Of a DNA stretch of 64,000 bases, positions 35,181 through 45,350 are shown one piece after another. How positions within the stretch are numbered: the first letter of the stretch is position 1; the number at the start of each line of letters is the position of its first letter. Under the pieces are notes generated by a model. The model saw only the letters and a list, made by a program, of their open reading frames with translations, was not told where the DNA came from and made no database searches. A program made the position numbers and the translations under genes. Origin of the DNA: RYN-230 sp963770535 (lineage in GTDB: Bacteria; Actinomycetota; Actinomycetes; Streptosporangiales; Streptosporangiaceae); contig CAVYPZ010000003.1 in the NCBI GenBank assembly GCA_963770535.1, forward strand, positions 2,108,001 through 2,172,000, in the 5' to 3' direction.

Positions 35181-35755
35181 CCGGGCTGCCGCTGACGCCC
35201 TCGCAGACTGTCGGCCCGTTCCTGGCGATCGGGCTGCCGTGGCCGGACGGCCCGACCGTGGTGCCGCAGGGCACCCCCGGCGCGATCACGATCAGCGGGC
35301 GGCTGCTGGACGGCGAGGGCGCACCGGTCCCGGACGGGCTGATCGAGACCTGGCAGGCGGACCCGGATGGCCGGTTCGCTCATCCGGACGACCCGCGCGG
35401 CGCCCCGGGAAGCACACCCGCGTTCGGCGGCTTCGCCCGCTGCCCGACCGGCCCGGACGGCAGTTTCTGGATCGTCACCCTCCGGCCCGGCGCGCTGCCC
35501 AGCCCGGACGGCGGCCGGGAGGCCCCGCACCTGGATGTGTCGGTGTTCGCCCGCGGCCTGCTGGACCGGGTGGTGACCCGCATCTACTTCCCCGACGAGG
35601 TGGAGGCGAACGCGGACGACCCGGTGCTGTCGGCCATCGCCGACCCGGCCCGCCGGGACACCCTGATCGCGACCGCGGAGCCGGGCGACGCGCACCGGTT
35701 CCGGTTCCACATTCACCTGCAGGGCGAGCACGAGACCGTCTTCCTCGATGTCTGA
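35177..35755 (+). CDS. pcaG: Protocatechuate 3,4-dioxygenase alpha subunit
   Basis: This 192-residue subunit has the paralogous intradiol fold without the full iron ligand set: LTPSQTVGPFLAIGLPWPDG at the N-terminus, LIETWQADPDGRFAH near 56, and APHLDVSVFARGLLDRVVTR plus IYFPDE near 117-140. It forms the (alpha-beta)n dioxygenase with PcaH. GTG 35177 lies in the pcaH stop, and its own stop overlaps the pcaD start by eight bases. Confidence 0.94.
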   Translation: MTGLPLTPSQTVGPFLAIGLPWPDGPTVVPQGTPGAITISGRLLDGEGAPVPDGLIETWQADPDGRFAHPDDPRGAPGSTPAFGGFARCPTGPDGSFWIVTLRPGALPSPDGGREAPHLDVSVFARGLLDRVVTRIYFPDEVEANADDPVLSAIADPARRDTLIATAEPGDAHRFRFHIHLQGEHETVFLDV

Positions 35756-36540
35756 CCCGGTGCGCCTGGAGGCGTCGCTGGAGGGCCCGCGGGACGCGCC
35801 GGTCCTGGTGCTCGGCAACTCACTCGGGAGTACCCGCGACCTGTGGGAGCCGCAGCTCGCGGTGCTGGGAGAAGGCTTCAGGCTGCTCCGCTACGAGCTC
35901 CGCGGGCACGGCGGGTCGCCCGCCCCGCCGGGACCGTACACGCTCGCCGAGCTGGGTGCGGATGTGCTGCGCCTGCTCGACGACCTCGGGGATCGAGCAC
36001 GCGTCGTACTGCGGCGTGTCGCTGGGCGGGATGATCGGGATGTGGCTGGCCGCGAACGCGTCCGGGCGCATCGACGCCCTCGGGCTGTGCTGCACCTCGG
36101 CCAGGTTCCCGGACACTGGCCTCTGGGTGCAGCGGGCGGCGGCTGTGCGGGGTGACGGCCTGCCGTCGATCTCCGCCCAGATCGTGGGCCGCTGGTTCAC
36201 GCCCGAGTTCGCCGCCCGGTTCCCCGCTGTCCCTGCCGCCTTCACCGCCACCCTGGACGGCGTGGACCCGGAAGGCTACGCAGGCTGCTGCGAGGCCATC
36301 GCGGGCATGGACCTGCGCGCGGACCTCGCGCGGATCTCCGCGCCCACCCTGGTCCTTTCCGGGTCGGAAGACCTGTCCACCCCGCCGTGGCACGGTGCGG
36401 TCATCGCCCGGGGGATCGCAGGATCCCGCCTGGCGGTCATCCGCGGCACCGCGCACCTGGCGAACGTGTCCACCCCGGCCGAGGTGACCGCCGCGCTGCG
36501 CGCCCACCTGCTCACGGCAGCCCCGCCCGGCGGCCGCTGA
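35748..36540 (+). CDS. pcaD: 3-Oxoadipate enol-lactonase, apparent one-base frameshift
   Basis: This alpha/beta hydrolase opens the enol-lactone to 3-oxoadipate. It has VLVLGNSLGSTRDLWEPQL and LLRYELRGHGGSP in the first frame; the nucleophile elbow CGVSLGGMIG, LVLSGSEDLSTPP and the histidine in GTAHLANVSTP are in the second. The switch is at GGGG 35988-35991; removing one G gives LDDLGIEHASYCGVSLGG and a 263-residue protein of normal length. It is not fused to PcaC, unlike PcaL proteins. Confidence 0.87.
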
Positions 36541-36557
36541 GCCCGGGGCTGCCGGGC
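36541..36557. terminator. Hairpin after the pca operon
   Basis: GCCCGG (36541-36546) and CCGGGC (36552-36557) form a short stem with loop GGCTG starting immediately after the pcaD stop. It is a plausible end of the pca transcript. Confidence 0.5.
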
Positions 36558-36564
36558 ACGCGGC

Positions 36565-36806
36565 GCCTCAGAGGGAGCCCGGGGCGCGACCCATTCCACC
36601 GGCTGCCCGGTCACCGCGGCGATGCGGTCGTAGTCCGCGTCGTAGTGCAGGACCGTCGCGCCACGCTGCTCGGCCGTGGCGGCGATGATCAGGTCAGGGA
36701 GCCGGAAGTGCCGGTGCTGGCTGCGTTCCGCGAGCATCCGGTGCACCGCCAGGGCCGCCCGGGCGCTGGCGGCGCACGCCGGGGCCCGGCGGGCAGCTCC
36801 CTGATC
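36565..36806 (-). pseudogene. C-terminal fragment of a VapC-type PIN-domain toxin
   Basis: The minus strand encodes AALAVHRMLAERSQHRHFRL, then PDLIIAATAEQRGATVLHYD and ADYDRIAAVTGQPVEWVAPR, the typical C-terminal half of a VapC toxin with its conserved acidic residues. One base is missing near the end; restoring it would give the usual short ending before a stop. The N-terminal half would fall inside the dehydrogenase gene upstream and is absent. No antitoxin gene is next to it. It is a remnant. Confidence 0.6.
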
Positions 36807-36830
36807 GGCCTGGACGGGGCGGCCCTTGGA

Positions 36831-39101
36831 CTACCGGGGCACAAGGGAGCGGGCCCGGGATTCGATGCACGCCTCGGACAGCAGCACGGCCTGGGCGGCG
36901 TCACCCAGCGGGATGAAACTGTCCTCGCTGTTAACGCGCGTGATCTTCCCGGTGAACCCGGCGTCGATCAGGGTCGTGACGACGGCCTCGGACACCCCGC
37001 CGGTGCGCCGGGTCTCATCCGCCACCAGAACCCGTCCGGTGGCCGCGGCCTCGCGCAGGATGTCCTCCTCCGGCAGCGGCGCGATCCAGCGCAGGTCCAG
37101 CACCCTGCAGCCGATCCCGTCCGCGCCCAGCCGGGCGGCGACCCGCAGGCTCATCCGCAGCCCGTTGCCGAACGTGATGATGGTGAGGTCGCCGCCGGTC
37201 CCGTAGCGGCGGGCGCTGCCGAGCGGCACGTGCCCGGCTGGCCACAGGCCCGGCGGGTCGTAACGGGCCAGCCAGCCTCCGTCGCCGGCCTGGAGCAGGT
37301 CCCTGGTGTGGTACAGGGCGATCGGCTCCAGGAAGACGCAGACACGGCCATCCGCCTCGGCCGCCGCGAGGCAGGTCCGGAGCATGGCGGGCGCGTCGCC
37401 GGGACCCGCCGGGCAGGCGATGATGACGCCGGGGATGTCCCGGAGGCTGGCCACCGCGTTGTCGTTGTGGAAATGGCCGCCGAACCCTTCCTGGTAGGCG
37501 AGGGAGGCGACGCGCACGACCAGCGGATTGCGGTACTGGCCCTGCGAGAAGAAAGACAGGGTCGCGGCCTCACCGCGGATCTGGTCGGCGGCGTTGTGCA
37601 GGTACGCCAGGTACTGGATCTCCGGGACCGGCAGCAGCCCGGCCAGGCCCGCGCCCAGGGCCAGCCCCAGGATGGACTGCTCGTCGAGCAGGGTGTCGAA
37701 GACCCGCGCGGCTCCGAACCGCTGCGCCAGGCCGCGGGTCACCCCGTAGACGCCGCCCTTGCGGGCCACATCCTCGCCGAAGACCAGCATCCCGGGCCGG
37801 GCGGCCAGCGCGTCGGCGAGCGCCGCGTTGACTGACTGGGCCAGCGTGAGCCCGTCCGCCGTTTCGGGCAGCCGCCCGGAGAAGGCCTCGACCCGGCGCC
37901 GGGGGCCGGCGGCCAGGCAGGCCCCGGCCCGGACCTGCCCGGGATGATGCGGGGCCAGGGGGGCCAGCACCTGGGCGGCCGTGGCCAGCCTCGGGCGGCC
38001 GGCCACCTCGGCGGCGCGGCCCAGGATCCGTGCCCGTGACTCCTCGTAGCGGGTGGCCACCTCGGCCGGGGTCAGGATGCCGGCCGCCACCAGCAGCCGG
38101 GCCGTGCCGGTCAGGGGGTCGGCGGCCAGGTCCGCGGCGGCCGCGCCCGCCCCGCGGTAGCTGGTTTCGACGTCCGACCCGGCGTGCCCGCCAAACCGCA
38201 CCACGGACAGGTGCAGGAACGCGGGGGAGCGCCGTTCCCGGACCCAGGCCGAGGCGGCGAGCGCCGTGTCATAGACGCCGGCCAGGTCCGACCCGTCCGC
38301 GTGGAAGTAGCCGAAGCCCGGCGTGGTCCGGGTGGCGGCCCGGACCCAGCCGGGCGGGGTCCGCACGCTGATCCCGATCCCGTTGTCCTCGATCACGATG
38401 AGGAGCGGCAGCGGCAGATGCTGGTAGGCGCAGTAGGCGGCGGCGTTGACCGCCCCGGCCGCGGTGGAGTGGTTCAGGGACGCGTCGCCGAGGCTGGCGG
38501 TCACGATCGCATCCGGGGGCCACCCGGCGGGCAGGCCGAGCCGGGCCGACCGCTCGAGGGAGAAGGCCAGCCCGAGAGCCCGGGGCAGGTGCGACGCGAT
38601 GGTCGAGGTCTGCGGGATGACATGCAGCTGCTGATGGCCGAAGACCTTGTGGCGGCCGCCGGCGATGGGCTCGTCCGCCGCCGCGACCAGTCCCAGCAGG
38701 ACATCCCGGACCCCGTCGCGGGGCGGCGTGGCCTGGCGGCACCGCGCCAGGTAGAACGCCCCGGACCGGTAGTGGAGCAGAGCCGGGTCGGTGACCCGCA
38801 GCGCCGCGGCGACGCCCGCGTTGCCCTCATGGCCGGACGACCCGATCGTGTAGTACCCGGCGCCGCGGGCGCGCAGCCAGCGCGCGGCCAGATCGAGATG
38901 GCGGCTGGCCAGCTGCGCGTCGAACAGGTCCAGGCAGTGACGGCCGGTCAGGGCCGAGCCGTCCCGGACCGGGCCCGCCGGGGAAGCACGCACGGCGGGG
39001 CCGCCGGGGGGATGGCCGTCCAGCGCGGCGACCGCCTCGGCGAAGTGCCGCTCGACCGCGTCTCGTTCCGGCTGCGCTCGTTCCGCCTGGCCAAGGCCCA
39101 T
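36831..39101 (-). CDS. Fused alpha-beta E1 component of a 2-oxoacid dehydrogenase-type enzyme
   Basis: This 756-residue thiamine-diphosphate enzyme joins both E1 subunits. The alpha half (to about 400) has GHEGNAGVAAALRV, the cofactor motif ASLGDASLNHSTAAGA through VIEDNGIGISV, and RFGGHAGSDVE. The beta half has MLVFGEDVARKGGVYGVTRG near 450, FDTLLDEQSILGLALGAGLA, and the C-terminal transketolase-like domain with VLDLRWIAPLPEEDIL and VADETRRTGGVSEAVV. Branched-chain or acetoin-type substrates are possible. No E2 or E3 lies nearby. The start ATG 39101 is almost in contact with a palindrome (39104-39116), so regulation from the divergent promoter is likely. Confidence 0.85.
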   Translation of the reverse strand: MGLGQAERAQPERDAVERHFAEAVAALDGHPPGGPAVRASPAGPVRDGSALTGRHCLDLFDAQLASRHLDLAARWLRARGAGYYTIGSSGHEGNAGVAAALRVTDPALLHYRSGAFYLARCRQATPPRDGVRDVLLGLVAAADEPIAGGRHKVFGHQQLHVIPQTSTIASHLPRALGLAFSLERSARLGLPAGWPPDAIVTASLGDASLNHSTAAGAVNAAAYCAYQHLPLPLLIVIEDNGIGISVRTPPGWVRAATRTTPGFGYFHADGSDLAGVYDTALAASAWVRERRSPAFLHLSVVRFGGHAGSDVETSYRGAGAAAADLAADPLTGTARLLVAAGILTPAEVATRYEESRARILGRAAEVAGRPRLATAAQVLAPLAPHHPGQVRAGACLAAGPRRRVEAFSGRLPETADGLTLAQSVNAALADALAARPGMLVFGEDVARKGGVYGVTRGLAQRFGAARVFDTLLDEQSILGLALGAGLAGLLPVPEIQYLAYLHNAADQIRGEAATLSFFSQGQYRNPLVVRVASLAYQEGFGGHFHNDNAVASLRDIPGVIIACPAGPGDAPAMLRTCLAAAEADGRVCVFLEPIALYHTRDLLQAGDGGWLARYDPPGLWPAGHVPLGSARRYGTGGDLTIITFGNGLRMSLRVAARLGADGIGCRVLDLRWIAPLPEEDILREAAATGRVLVADETRRTGGVSEAVVTTLIDAGFTGKITRVNSEDSFIPLGDAAQAVLLSEACIESRARSLVPR

Positions 39102-39103
39102 TC

Positions 39104-39134
39104 CCCTACGGTAGGGCCGGTTGCTCTACGGTAG
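39104..39134. promoter_or_regulatory. Two palindromes 20 bp apart between divergent genes
   Basis: CCCTAC-G-GTAGGG (39104-39116) and CTAC-G-GTAG (39126-39134) share the core CTACGGTAG. Their centres, 39110 and 39130, are exactly 20 bp apart, about two helical turns. They fill the space between the E1 and esterase starts, as expected for a dimer-of-dimers repressor. No regulator gene is adjacent. Confidence 0.6.
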
Positions 39135-39168
39135 GTGCGGCACTGCTGCTGACATTGGAGGAGGCCTG

Positions 39169-40197
39169 ATGCTGCCCTGGTCCGCCGAGCTGGCCGGCCG
39201 GATCGACGAGCACGTGATCACCAGCGAGCTGCTGCGCGGCAACCCGCTGGGTGATCCGTACGAGCGTCCGCTGTGGGTCTACGTCCCGCCCGGATACGAC
39301 GACGATCCGGCCCGCCGCTACGCCACGGTGTACGTGATCCAGGGCTACACCGGGCACCTGGCCATGTGGCGGAACCGCTCGCCGTACCGGCAGCCGTTTC
39401 CCGAGACCGCTGACGCGGTCTTCGCGTCCGGGCAGGCGCCCGGGACCATCGTGGTGTACGTCGACGCCTGGACCAAGTACGGCGGCAGCCAGTTCGTGGA
39501 CTCGCCCGGCACCGGCCAGTACCACTCCTACCTGTGCGAGGAGGTGGTGCCCTGGGTGGACGCGCACTACCGGACGCAGCCGTCCGCGGCGCACCGGGGG
39601 ATCACGGGCAAGTCCAGCGGCGGGTTCGGCGCGATGATCACCCCGATGCTCCGTCCCGACCTCTTCGGGGCGCTGGCCTCGCACGCGGGCGACTCGCTGT
39701 ATGAGCTGTGCTACATCCCTGAGTTCGGCAAGTCCGCGCGTCACCTCCGCGAATACGACGGGGATATCTGGCGGTGGTGGGACGACTTCCAGTCCCGGGT
39801 CTCCTTCACCAAGGAGGCCGACCATGAGCTGCTGATGCTGCTCGGCGTGTCGGCGTGCTTCTCCGCGACCCCGGATGGCCAGGTGGAGCTGCCCTTCGAA
39901 GCGCAGACCGGCAGGCTCCGGCCGGACGTGTGGCAGCGCTGGCTGGACTGGGATCCGGTCCGGATGGTGCCCGGCCACGCGGCGGCGCTGCGCGGGCTCC
40001 GCGGGATCTGGCTCGACGCCGGGAAGCGTGACGAGTGGTTCCTCGATCTGGGCGCGCAGGCCTTCCGCGCGGCCCTGGGGGAGGCGGGCGTCCCGGACGA
40101 GGTGATCCACCTGGAGCTGTTCGAGGGCACGCACATGAGCATCGACTACCGGTATCCGCTGTCGCTGGCCTGGCTGGCCACGCGGATCGCGGTCTAG
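39169..40197 (+). CDS. Alpha/beta hydrolase of the esterase D/enterochelin-esterase-like group
   Basis: This 342-residue protein has LWVYVPPGYDDDPARRYATV and YVIQGYTGH at the start. The nucleophile elbow is GITGKSSGGFGAM near 145, a candidate acid lies in WLDAGKRDEWFLDLGAQAF near 285, and the histidine is in FEGTHMSIDYR near 322. No signal peptide is seen, so it is probably cytosolic. The ATG at 39169 has GGAGGAGG at 39157-39164; in-frame codons back to 39121 would overlap the palindromes. The substrate is unknown. Confidence 0.83.
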   Translation: MLPWSAELAGRIDEHVITSELLRGNPLGDPYERPLWVYVPPGYDDDPARRYATVYVIQGYTGHLAMWRNRSPYRQPFPETADAVFASGQAPGTIVVYVDAWTKYGGSQFVDSPGTGQYHSYLCEEVVPWVDAHYRTQPSAAHRGITGKSSGGFGAMITPMLRPDLFGALASHAGDSLYELCYIPEFGKSARHLREYDGDIWRWWDDFQSRVSFTKEADHELLMLLGVSACFSATPDGQVELPFEAQTGRLRPDVWQRWLDWDPVRMVPGHAAALRGLRGIWLDAGKRDEWFLDLGAQAFRAALGEAGVPDEVIHLELFEGTHMSIDYRYPLSLAWLATRIAV

Positions 40198-40372
40198 CCC
40201 CGGGACGCGCCGCGGCCCAGGTGGGCGGCCTACCGGGCCAGGCCCGGAAATGGCCAGCCGGTGCGGTAATAAAGTCGTAAGCCGAAAAGGGCTCCGCTCG
40301 TGAACGAGGGCGCGGGATAGTACGTGCTCGGATTGATATGCCCGCCCCCTCCTTCATGAGCGGAGAGACACG

Positions 40373-40984
40373 ATGCGTTACCGCAGATGGGCGCCGGCGG
40401 TCCTCGCCATTCCGGCCCTGATGCTGGCCGCGTGCGGCAGCAGCACCTCACCCAGCACCGCGAGCGGAGTCAAGTCCGCTTCAGGCATGCCCACCAAGTC
40501 CATGCCCACCGCATCCGGCTCGATGGGCGGCTCGGGCATGAGCTCCTCCGGCATGGCGGCGCTGATGAAGATCAAGACGAGCGCCGGCCCGGTGCTGGCC
40601 AACGCCAAGGGCCTCACCCTGTACTGGTATTCCAAGGACACCATGATGACCTCCGCCTGCACGGGGTCCTGCGCGACCGCCTGGCCTCCTCTCACCGGCA
40701 AGCCTGAGGCGGCCATGGGGGTACGGCTGGTCGGCAAGCTCGGCACGATCCGCCGGCCCGGCGGCGTGCTGCAGGCGACCTACAAGGGGCATCCCCTCTA
40801 CCTGTACGCGGGCGACATGGCCCCGGGCCAGGCCAAGGGCAACGGGCTCGGCGGGGTCTGGCATGTGGTCAGGGTCAGCCTGATCAGTGCTGTCTCGCCG
40901 GGCTCCGTGATGTCCCCGAACTCACCTGCACCCTCGGCGTCCGCCTCGAGCAGCAGCGGTTACGGGAGTGGCGGCGGCTACTGA
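40373..40984 (+). CDS. Lipoprotein with secreted-repeat (Lipoprotein_15-like) domain
   Basis: This 203-residue protein has a signal peptide with lipobox LMLAAC at residue 21, a Ser/Met/Gly-rich linker, then two copies of the secreted-repeat motif: LANAKGLTLYWYSKD followed by CTGSCATAWPPL, and ATYKGHPLYLYAGDMAPGQA with WHVV. It ends in a Ser/Gly-rich tail. The family is membrane-anchored outside the cell with unknown function. GGAGAG precedes ATG 40373. Confidence 0.88.
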   Translation: MRYRRWAPAVLAIPALMLAACGSSTSPSTASGVKSASGMPTKSMPTASGSMGGSGMSSSGMAALMKIKTSAGPVLANAKGLTLYWYSKDTMMTSACTGSCATAWPPLTGKPEAAMGVRLVGKLGTIRRPGGVLQATYKGHPLYLYAGDMAPGQAKGNGLGGVWHVVRVSLISAVSPGSVMSPNSPAPSASASSSSGYGSGGGY

Positions 40985-41117
40985 CCTCCCCTCCGGCCCG
41001 CCGCGCCCGGCTCCCGTCCCCGCGAGGGCGGGACCCGGGCGCAGCCCGGGACAGGCACCGCCGGGACGGGGCGCCACCGCAGCGGTTGATATCGCAGCCA
41101 GGTGATACATATCCGGT

Positions 41118-43130
<2,013 letters not shown>

Positions 43131-43194
43131 GCGTGCCCTCCGGAGATTCCTGACCCGGCCAGGGCGGCGCAGCCTGGGCGTAGCATCGGGTGAC

Positions 43195-43578
43195 ATGGCG
43201 GATCACGGCAGCATGAGCGGCACGGCCCCCGGCGGTGCGCCCGCGGAGTGGCCGGCCGCCAGGTACCTGCAGGTACAGACAACCACCGATTCGCGGGCTG
43301 AGGCCGTCGAGCTGGGCCGCGACGCGGTGGCGGCACGGCTGGCCGCCTGCGCCCAGGTCACTGGCCCGGTGCTGAGCAGCTACTGGTGGGAAGGCGACCT
43401 CGAGCGGGCCGAGGAGTGGGCCCTGCTGCTGAAGCTGCCGGCCACGCGCTACCAGGAGCTCGCCGACTTCCTCACCCAGCGGCACAGTTACGACGAGCCC
43501 GAGATCGTGGCGACGCCGATCGTGGCCGGATCCGCGGCGTATCTCAGCTGGATAGAGGAAGTCACCCAGCCCCAGTGA
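43195..43578 (+). CDS. cutA: CutA-type divalent cation tolerance protein
   Basis: This 127-residue protein has the CutA fold landmarks: LQVQTTTDSRAEAVELGRDA, VAARLAACAQVTGPVLSSYW with the metal-linked cysteine, ALLLKLPATRYQELADFLTQ and HSYDEPEIVATPIV. CutA forms trimers and is linked to copper tolerance in enterobacteria; its role elsewhere is less clear. It lies 65 bases behind the exporter and may be co-transcribed. Confidence 0.92.
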   Translation: MADHGSMSGTAPGGAPAEWPAARYLQVQTTTDSRAEAVELGRDAVAARLAACAQVTGPVLSSYWWEGDLERAEEWALLLKLPATRYQELADFLTQRHSYDEPEIVATPIVAGSAAYLSWIEEVTQPQ

Positions 43579-43633
43579 GCGTGCGGGAACGGGGTGGCCC
43601 GGTCACGGGACTGCCTGGCCGGAGGCGCCCTGG

Positions 43634-44227
43634 TCAGCGCTCGGGAGCCGGCGCGTTCCACGTCAGCACGACCGGCTGGCCATGCTCGGTGCCGAGGGTG
43701 GACAGTGTCCCGGTGTCCAGCCGCAGCAGGCGGCCATAAGACGGGTCCAGGCCGAGCCAGCGGGCGGCCAGGACCCGCAGCATATGCGCGTGGGACACGA
43801 GCACCACGTCCCCCTCGCCGAGCAGTGGCCGCACCAGGGCCAGCACCGCGTCCGCGCGCGCCCCGACCTCCGCCACCGTTTCCCCCGGGTGCGTGGCGTC
43901 GCCGGGGATCACCCCGTCCCGCCACAGGTACCAGCCCGGGCGCTGCTCCCTGATCTGGGCCGTGGTCATGCCCTCGTAGCCGCCGTAGTCCCACTCCTGC
44001 AGGTCAGGGTCGGGGGTGGCGCTCAGCCCGGCCAGTTCCGCGGTCCGCACCGCTCGCTGGGCGGGACTGGTGAACGCGGCCCGTATCTGGTGCCCGGCCA
44101 GCGCCGGGGCCAGCGATTTCGCGGCCGCCTCGCCCTCGGGGGTGAGCGGGATGTCGGTCCGCCCGGTGTGCCGCCCGGCTTTGCTCCACTCCGTCTGGCC
44201 GTGCCGGAGCAGGATCAGTTCTCCCAT
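43634..44227 (-). CDS. Histidine phosphatase (phosphoglycerate mutase-like)
   Basis: This 197-residue branch-1 histidine phosphatase shows the phospho-acceptor motif LLRHGQTEW at residue 6, TGRTDIPLTPEGE, FTSPAQRAVRTAE, LQEWDYGGYEGMTTAQIRE and the second catalytic histidine in VLVSHAHMLRVLA. Substrates in this family range from sugar phosphates to nucleotides, so the specific role is open. It is divergent from the ArsR-type gene and convergent with cutA. Confidence 0.9.
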   Translation of the reverse strand: MGELILLRHGQTEWSKAGRHTGRTDIPLTPEGEAAAKSLAPALAGHQIRAAFTSPAQRAVRTAELAGLSATPDPDLQEWDYGGYEGMTTAQIREQRPGWYLWRDGVIPGDATHPGETVAEVGARADAVLALVRPLLGEGDVVLVSHAHMLRVLAARWLGLDPSYGRLLRLDTGTLSTLGTEHGQPVVLTWNAPAPER

Positions 44228-44329
44228 GGGCCCCATTTTCGCTGACCCGGCCGCGAACCTGGCACCCGCCGCCCGATCTGCCCGCCGCAATCCGGGTCGG
44301 CGCCCGCGGGAACGCAGTTGACCTGTCCC

Positions 44330-44358
44330 CCTGTCATGTGTAAGTTTTTCTTGACAGG
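44330..44358. promoter_or_regulatory. Candidate ArsR-type operator/promoter
   Basis: CCTGTCA (44330-44336) and TGACAGG (44352-44358) are perfect 7-bp arms around a 15-base AT-rich spacer; the right arm contains a TTGACA hexamer (44351-44356). This sits between the divergent phosphatase and the ArsR-type gene. It suggests a promoter overlapped by the operator of the latter. Confidence 0.5.
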
Positions 44359-44386
44359 TGAAAGAAACACGGTTTGGAGAGAGACG

Positions 44387-44734
44387 CTGACCAGTGACGA
44401 GCTGCTGACCGTGCTCACGGCGGTGGCGAATCCGCACCGGATGCGGATCGTCGCTGAGCTGCGGGACGGCCGGGTGCACGTCAGCGAGCTGGCCCGGCGG
44501 CTCGGCATGTCCCGGCCCCTGCTCTACATGCACCTGGACAAGCTGGAGAAGGCGGGCCTGGTGGCAGGCCAGCTGGAGCTGTCGGAGGACGGCAAAGCCA
44601 TGAAGTACTTCGAGTTGGCCCCATTCGACGTGCATCTCAACGCCGAAACGATCATCTCAGCGCTGCGTGACCAGGGCGCGGAAGGAGGCGTCGTGGACAC
44701 CCGAGGAATCGACGCGGAAGGACAAGGACGATGA
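44387..44734 (+). CDS. ArsR-type winged-helix regulator
   Basis: This protein has about 115 residues. LTSDELLTVLTAVANPHRMR opens the winged helix, followed by IVAELRDGRVHVSELARRLG, MSRPLLYMHLDKLEKAGLVA and the wing LSEDGKAMKYFELAPF. No metal-binding cysteines are seen, so it is not a classical arsenic sensor. The start is uncertain: CTG 44387 has GGAGAG at 44375-44380 and keeps the inverted repeat upstream; an in-frame ATG at 44336 would put the repeat inside the gene. It is coupled to the next gene (ATGA) and probably controls the cassette through 45823. Confidence 0.8.
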   Translation: MTSDELLTVLTAVANPHRMRIVAELRDGRVHVSELARRLGMSRPLLYMHLDKLEKAGLVAGQLELSEDGKAMKYFELAPFDVHLNAETIISALRDQGAEGGVVDTRGIDAEGQGR

Positions 44735-45018
44735 GCGCGACGCACGTGGCCGCCCAGCATGTGGCCGCACTGTCGAGCAGCGCGGAAGCAGGGATCCTCA
44801 TCGGCCTGGGCATCCCGTTCTGCATCTGCGCGGCGACCGCCATCATCGTCTGGGCGTACTTCCGGCTGCAGGCGCACCGCGCCGACGCGGTCGCGATGGC
44901 CGAGTACCGCAGGCTGGCCGAGGAGGCCGTGGCCAACCAGCAGGAGCTGCGCACCGAGCTGGCCAAGCTGGCCGAGCACGTCCAGGCGGTCGAGCAGCTG
45001 ATGCGGGACGTGGGATGA
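44731..45018 (+). CDS. Small membrane protein with cytosolic coiled coil
   Basis: This 95-residue protein has one membrane helix (GILIGLGIPFCICAATAIIV, near 20-42) followed by a charged helix rich in heptad-like Ala/Leu/Glu (residues 50-93, RRLAEEAVANQQELRTELAK), a likely coiled coil. I know no functional family name. It overlaps the genes on both sides by four bases (ATGA), so it belongs to the regulator/sensor cassette and may anchor or oligomerise with the neighbouring membrane proteins. Confidence 0.72.
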   Translation: MSATHVAAQHVAALSSSAEAGILIGLGIPFCICAATAIIVWAYFRLQAHRADAVAMAEYRRLAEEAVANQQELRTELAKLAEHVQAVEQLMRDVG

Positions 45019-45350
45019 GCGTGCCGCGGCAGGACGGCCGGGCGGGCCGCCGCGCTGCCGGCGTCCCCGTCACCCGGTTGCGCCTCTACCGCAACCCTCT
45101 GCACCAGGCGGTCTCCGGCAGCACCTGGCGGGCTGCCGGCTTCCTGGCCGGTTACGTCTTCGTCGCGGGCTGGCTGATGTTCGCCATCGCGCTCACCGCG
45201 ACGGTGACCGCCACCGTCTTCCTGATCACCCTGGCCGGGATCCCGCTGCTCGTCGGCGTGGCCGCGGTGCTGCGCGGCTGCGCCGGCGCCGAGCGCGCCC
45301 GGCTGCGGCCGGTGCTGGCCGGCCGGTTCGCCGCGGCTACCGGCAGGTGA
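45015..45350 (+). CDS. N-terminal half of a putative sensor domain (membrane)
   Basis: This 111-residue protein has two membrane helices (AGFLAGYVFVAGWLMFAIAL and VFLITLAGIPLLVGVAAVLR). The pattern RNPLHQAVSGSTWRAAGFLA, then GIPLLVG, then the ERARLRPVL region, matches the first half of the actinobacterial putative-sensor domain found ahead of histidine kinases. The second half is in the next gene in another frame. Either the domain is encoded as two coupled proteins (GTGA overlap) or a missing base near 45343-45346 splits one gene. Confidence 0.65.
   Translation: MSVPRQDGRAGRRAAGVPVTRLRLYRNPLHQAVSGSTWRAAGFLAGYVFVAGWLMFAIALTATVTATVFLITLAGIPLLVGVAAVLRGCAGAERARLRPVLAGRFAAATGR

Noticed and set aside
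33951..35991. Programmed ribosomal frameshifting in pcaJ and pcaD
   Set aside because: There is no slippery heptamer with a following stem of the usual kind. The same kind of single-base change also occurs in unrelated genes, so an indel error explains it better.
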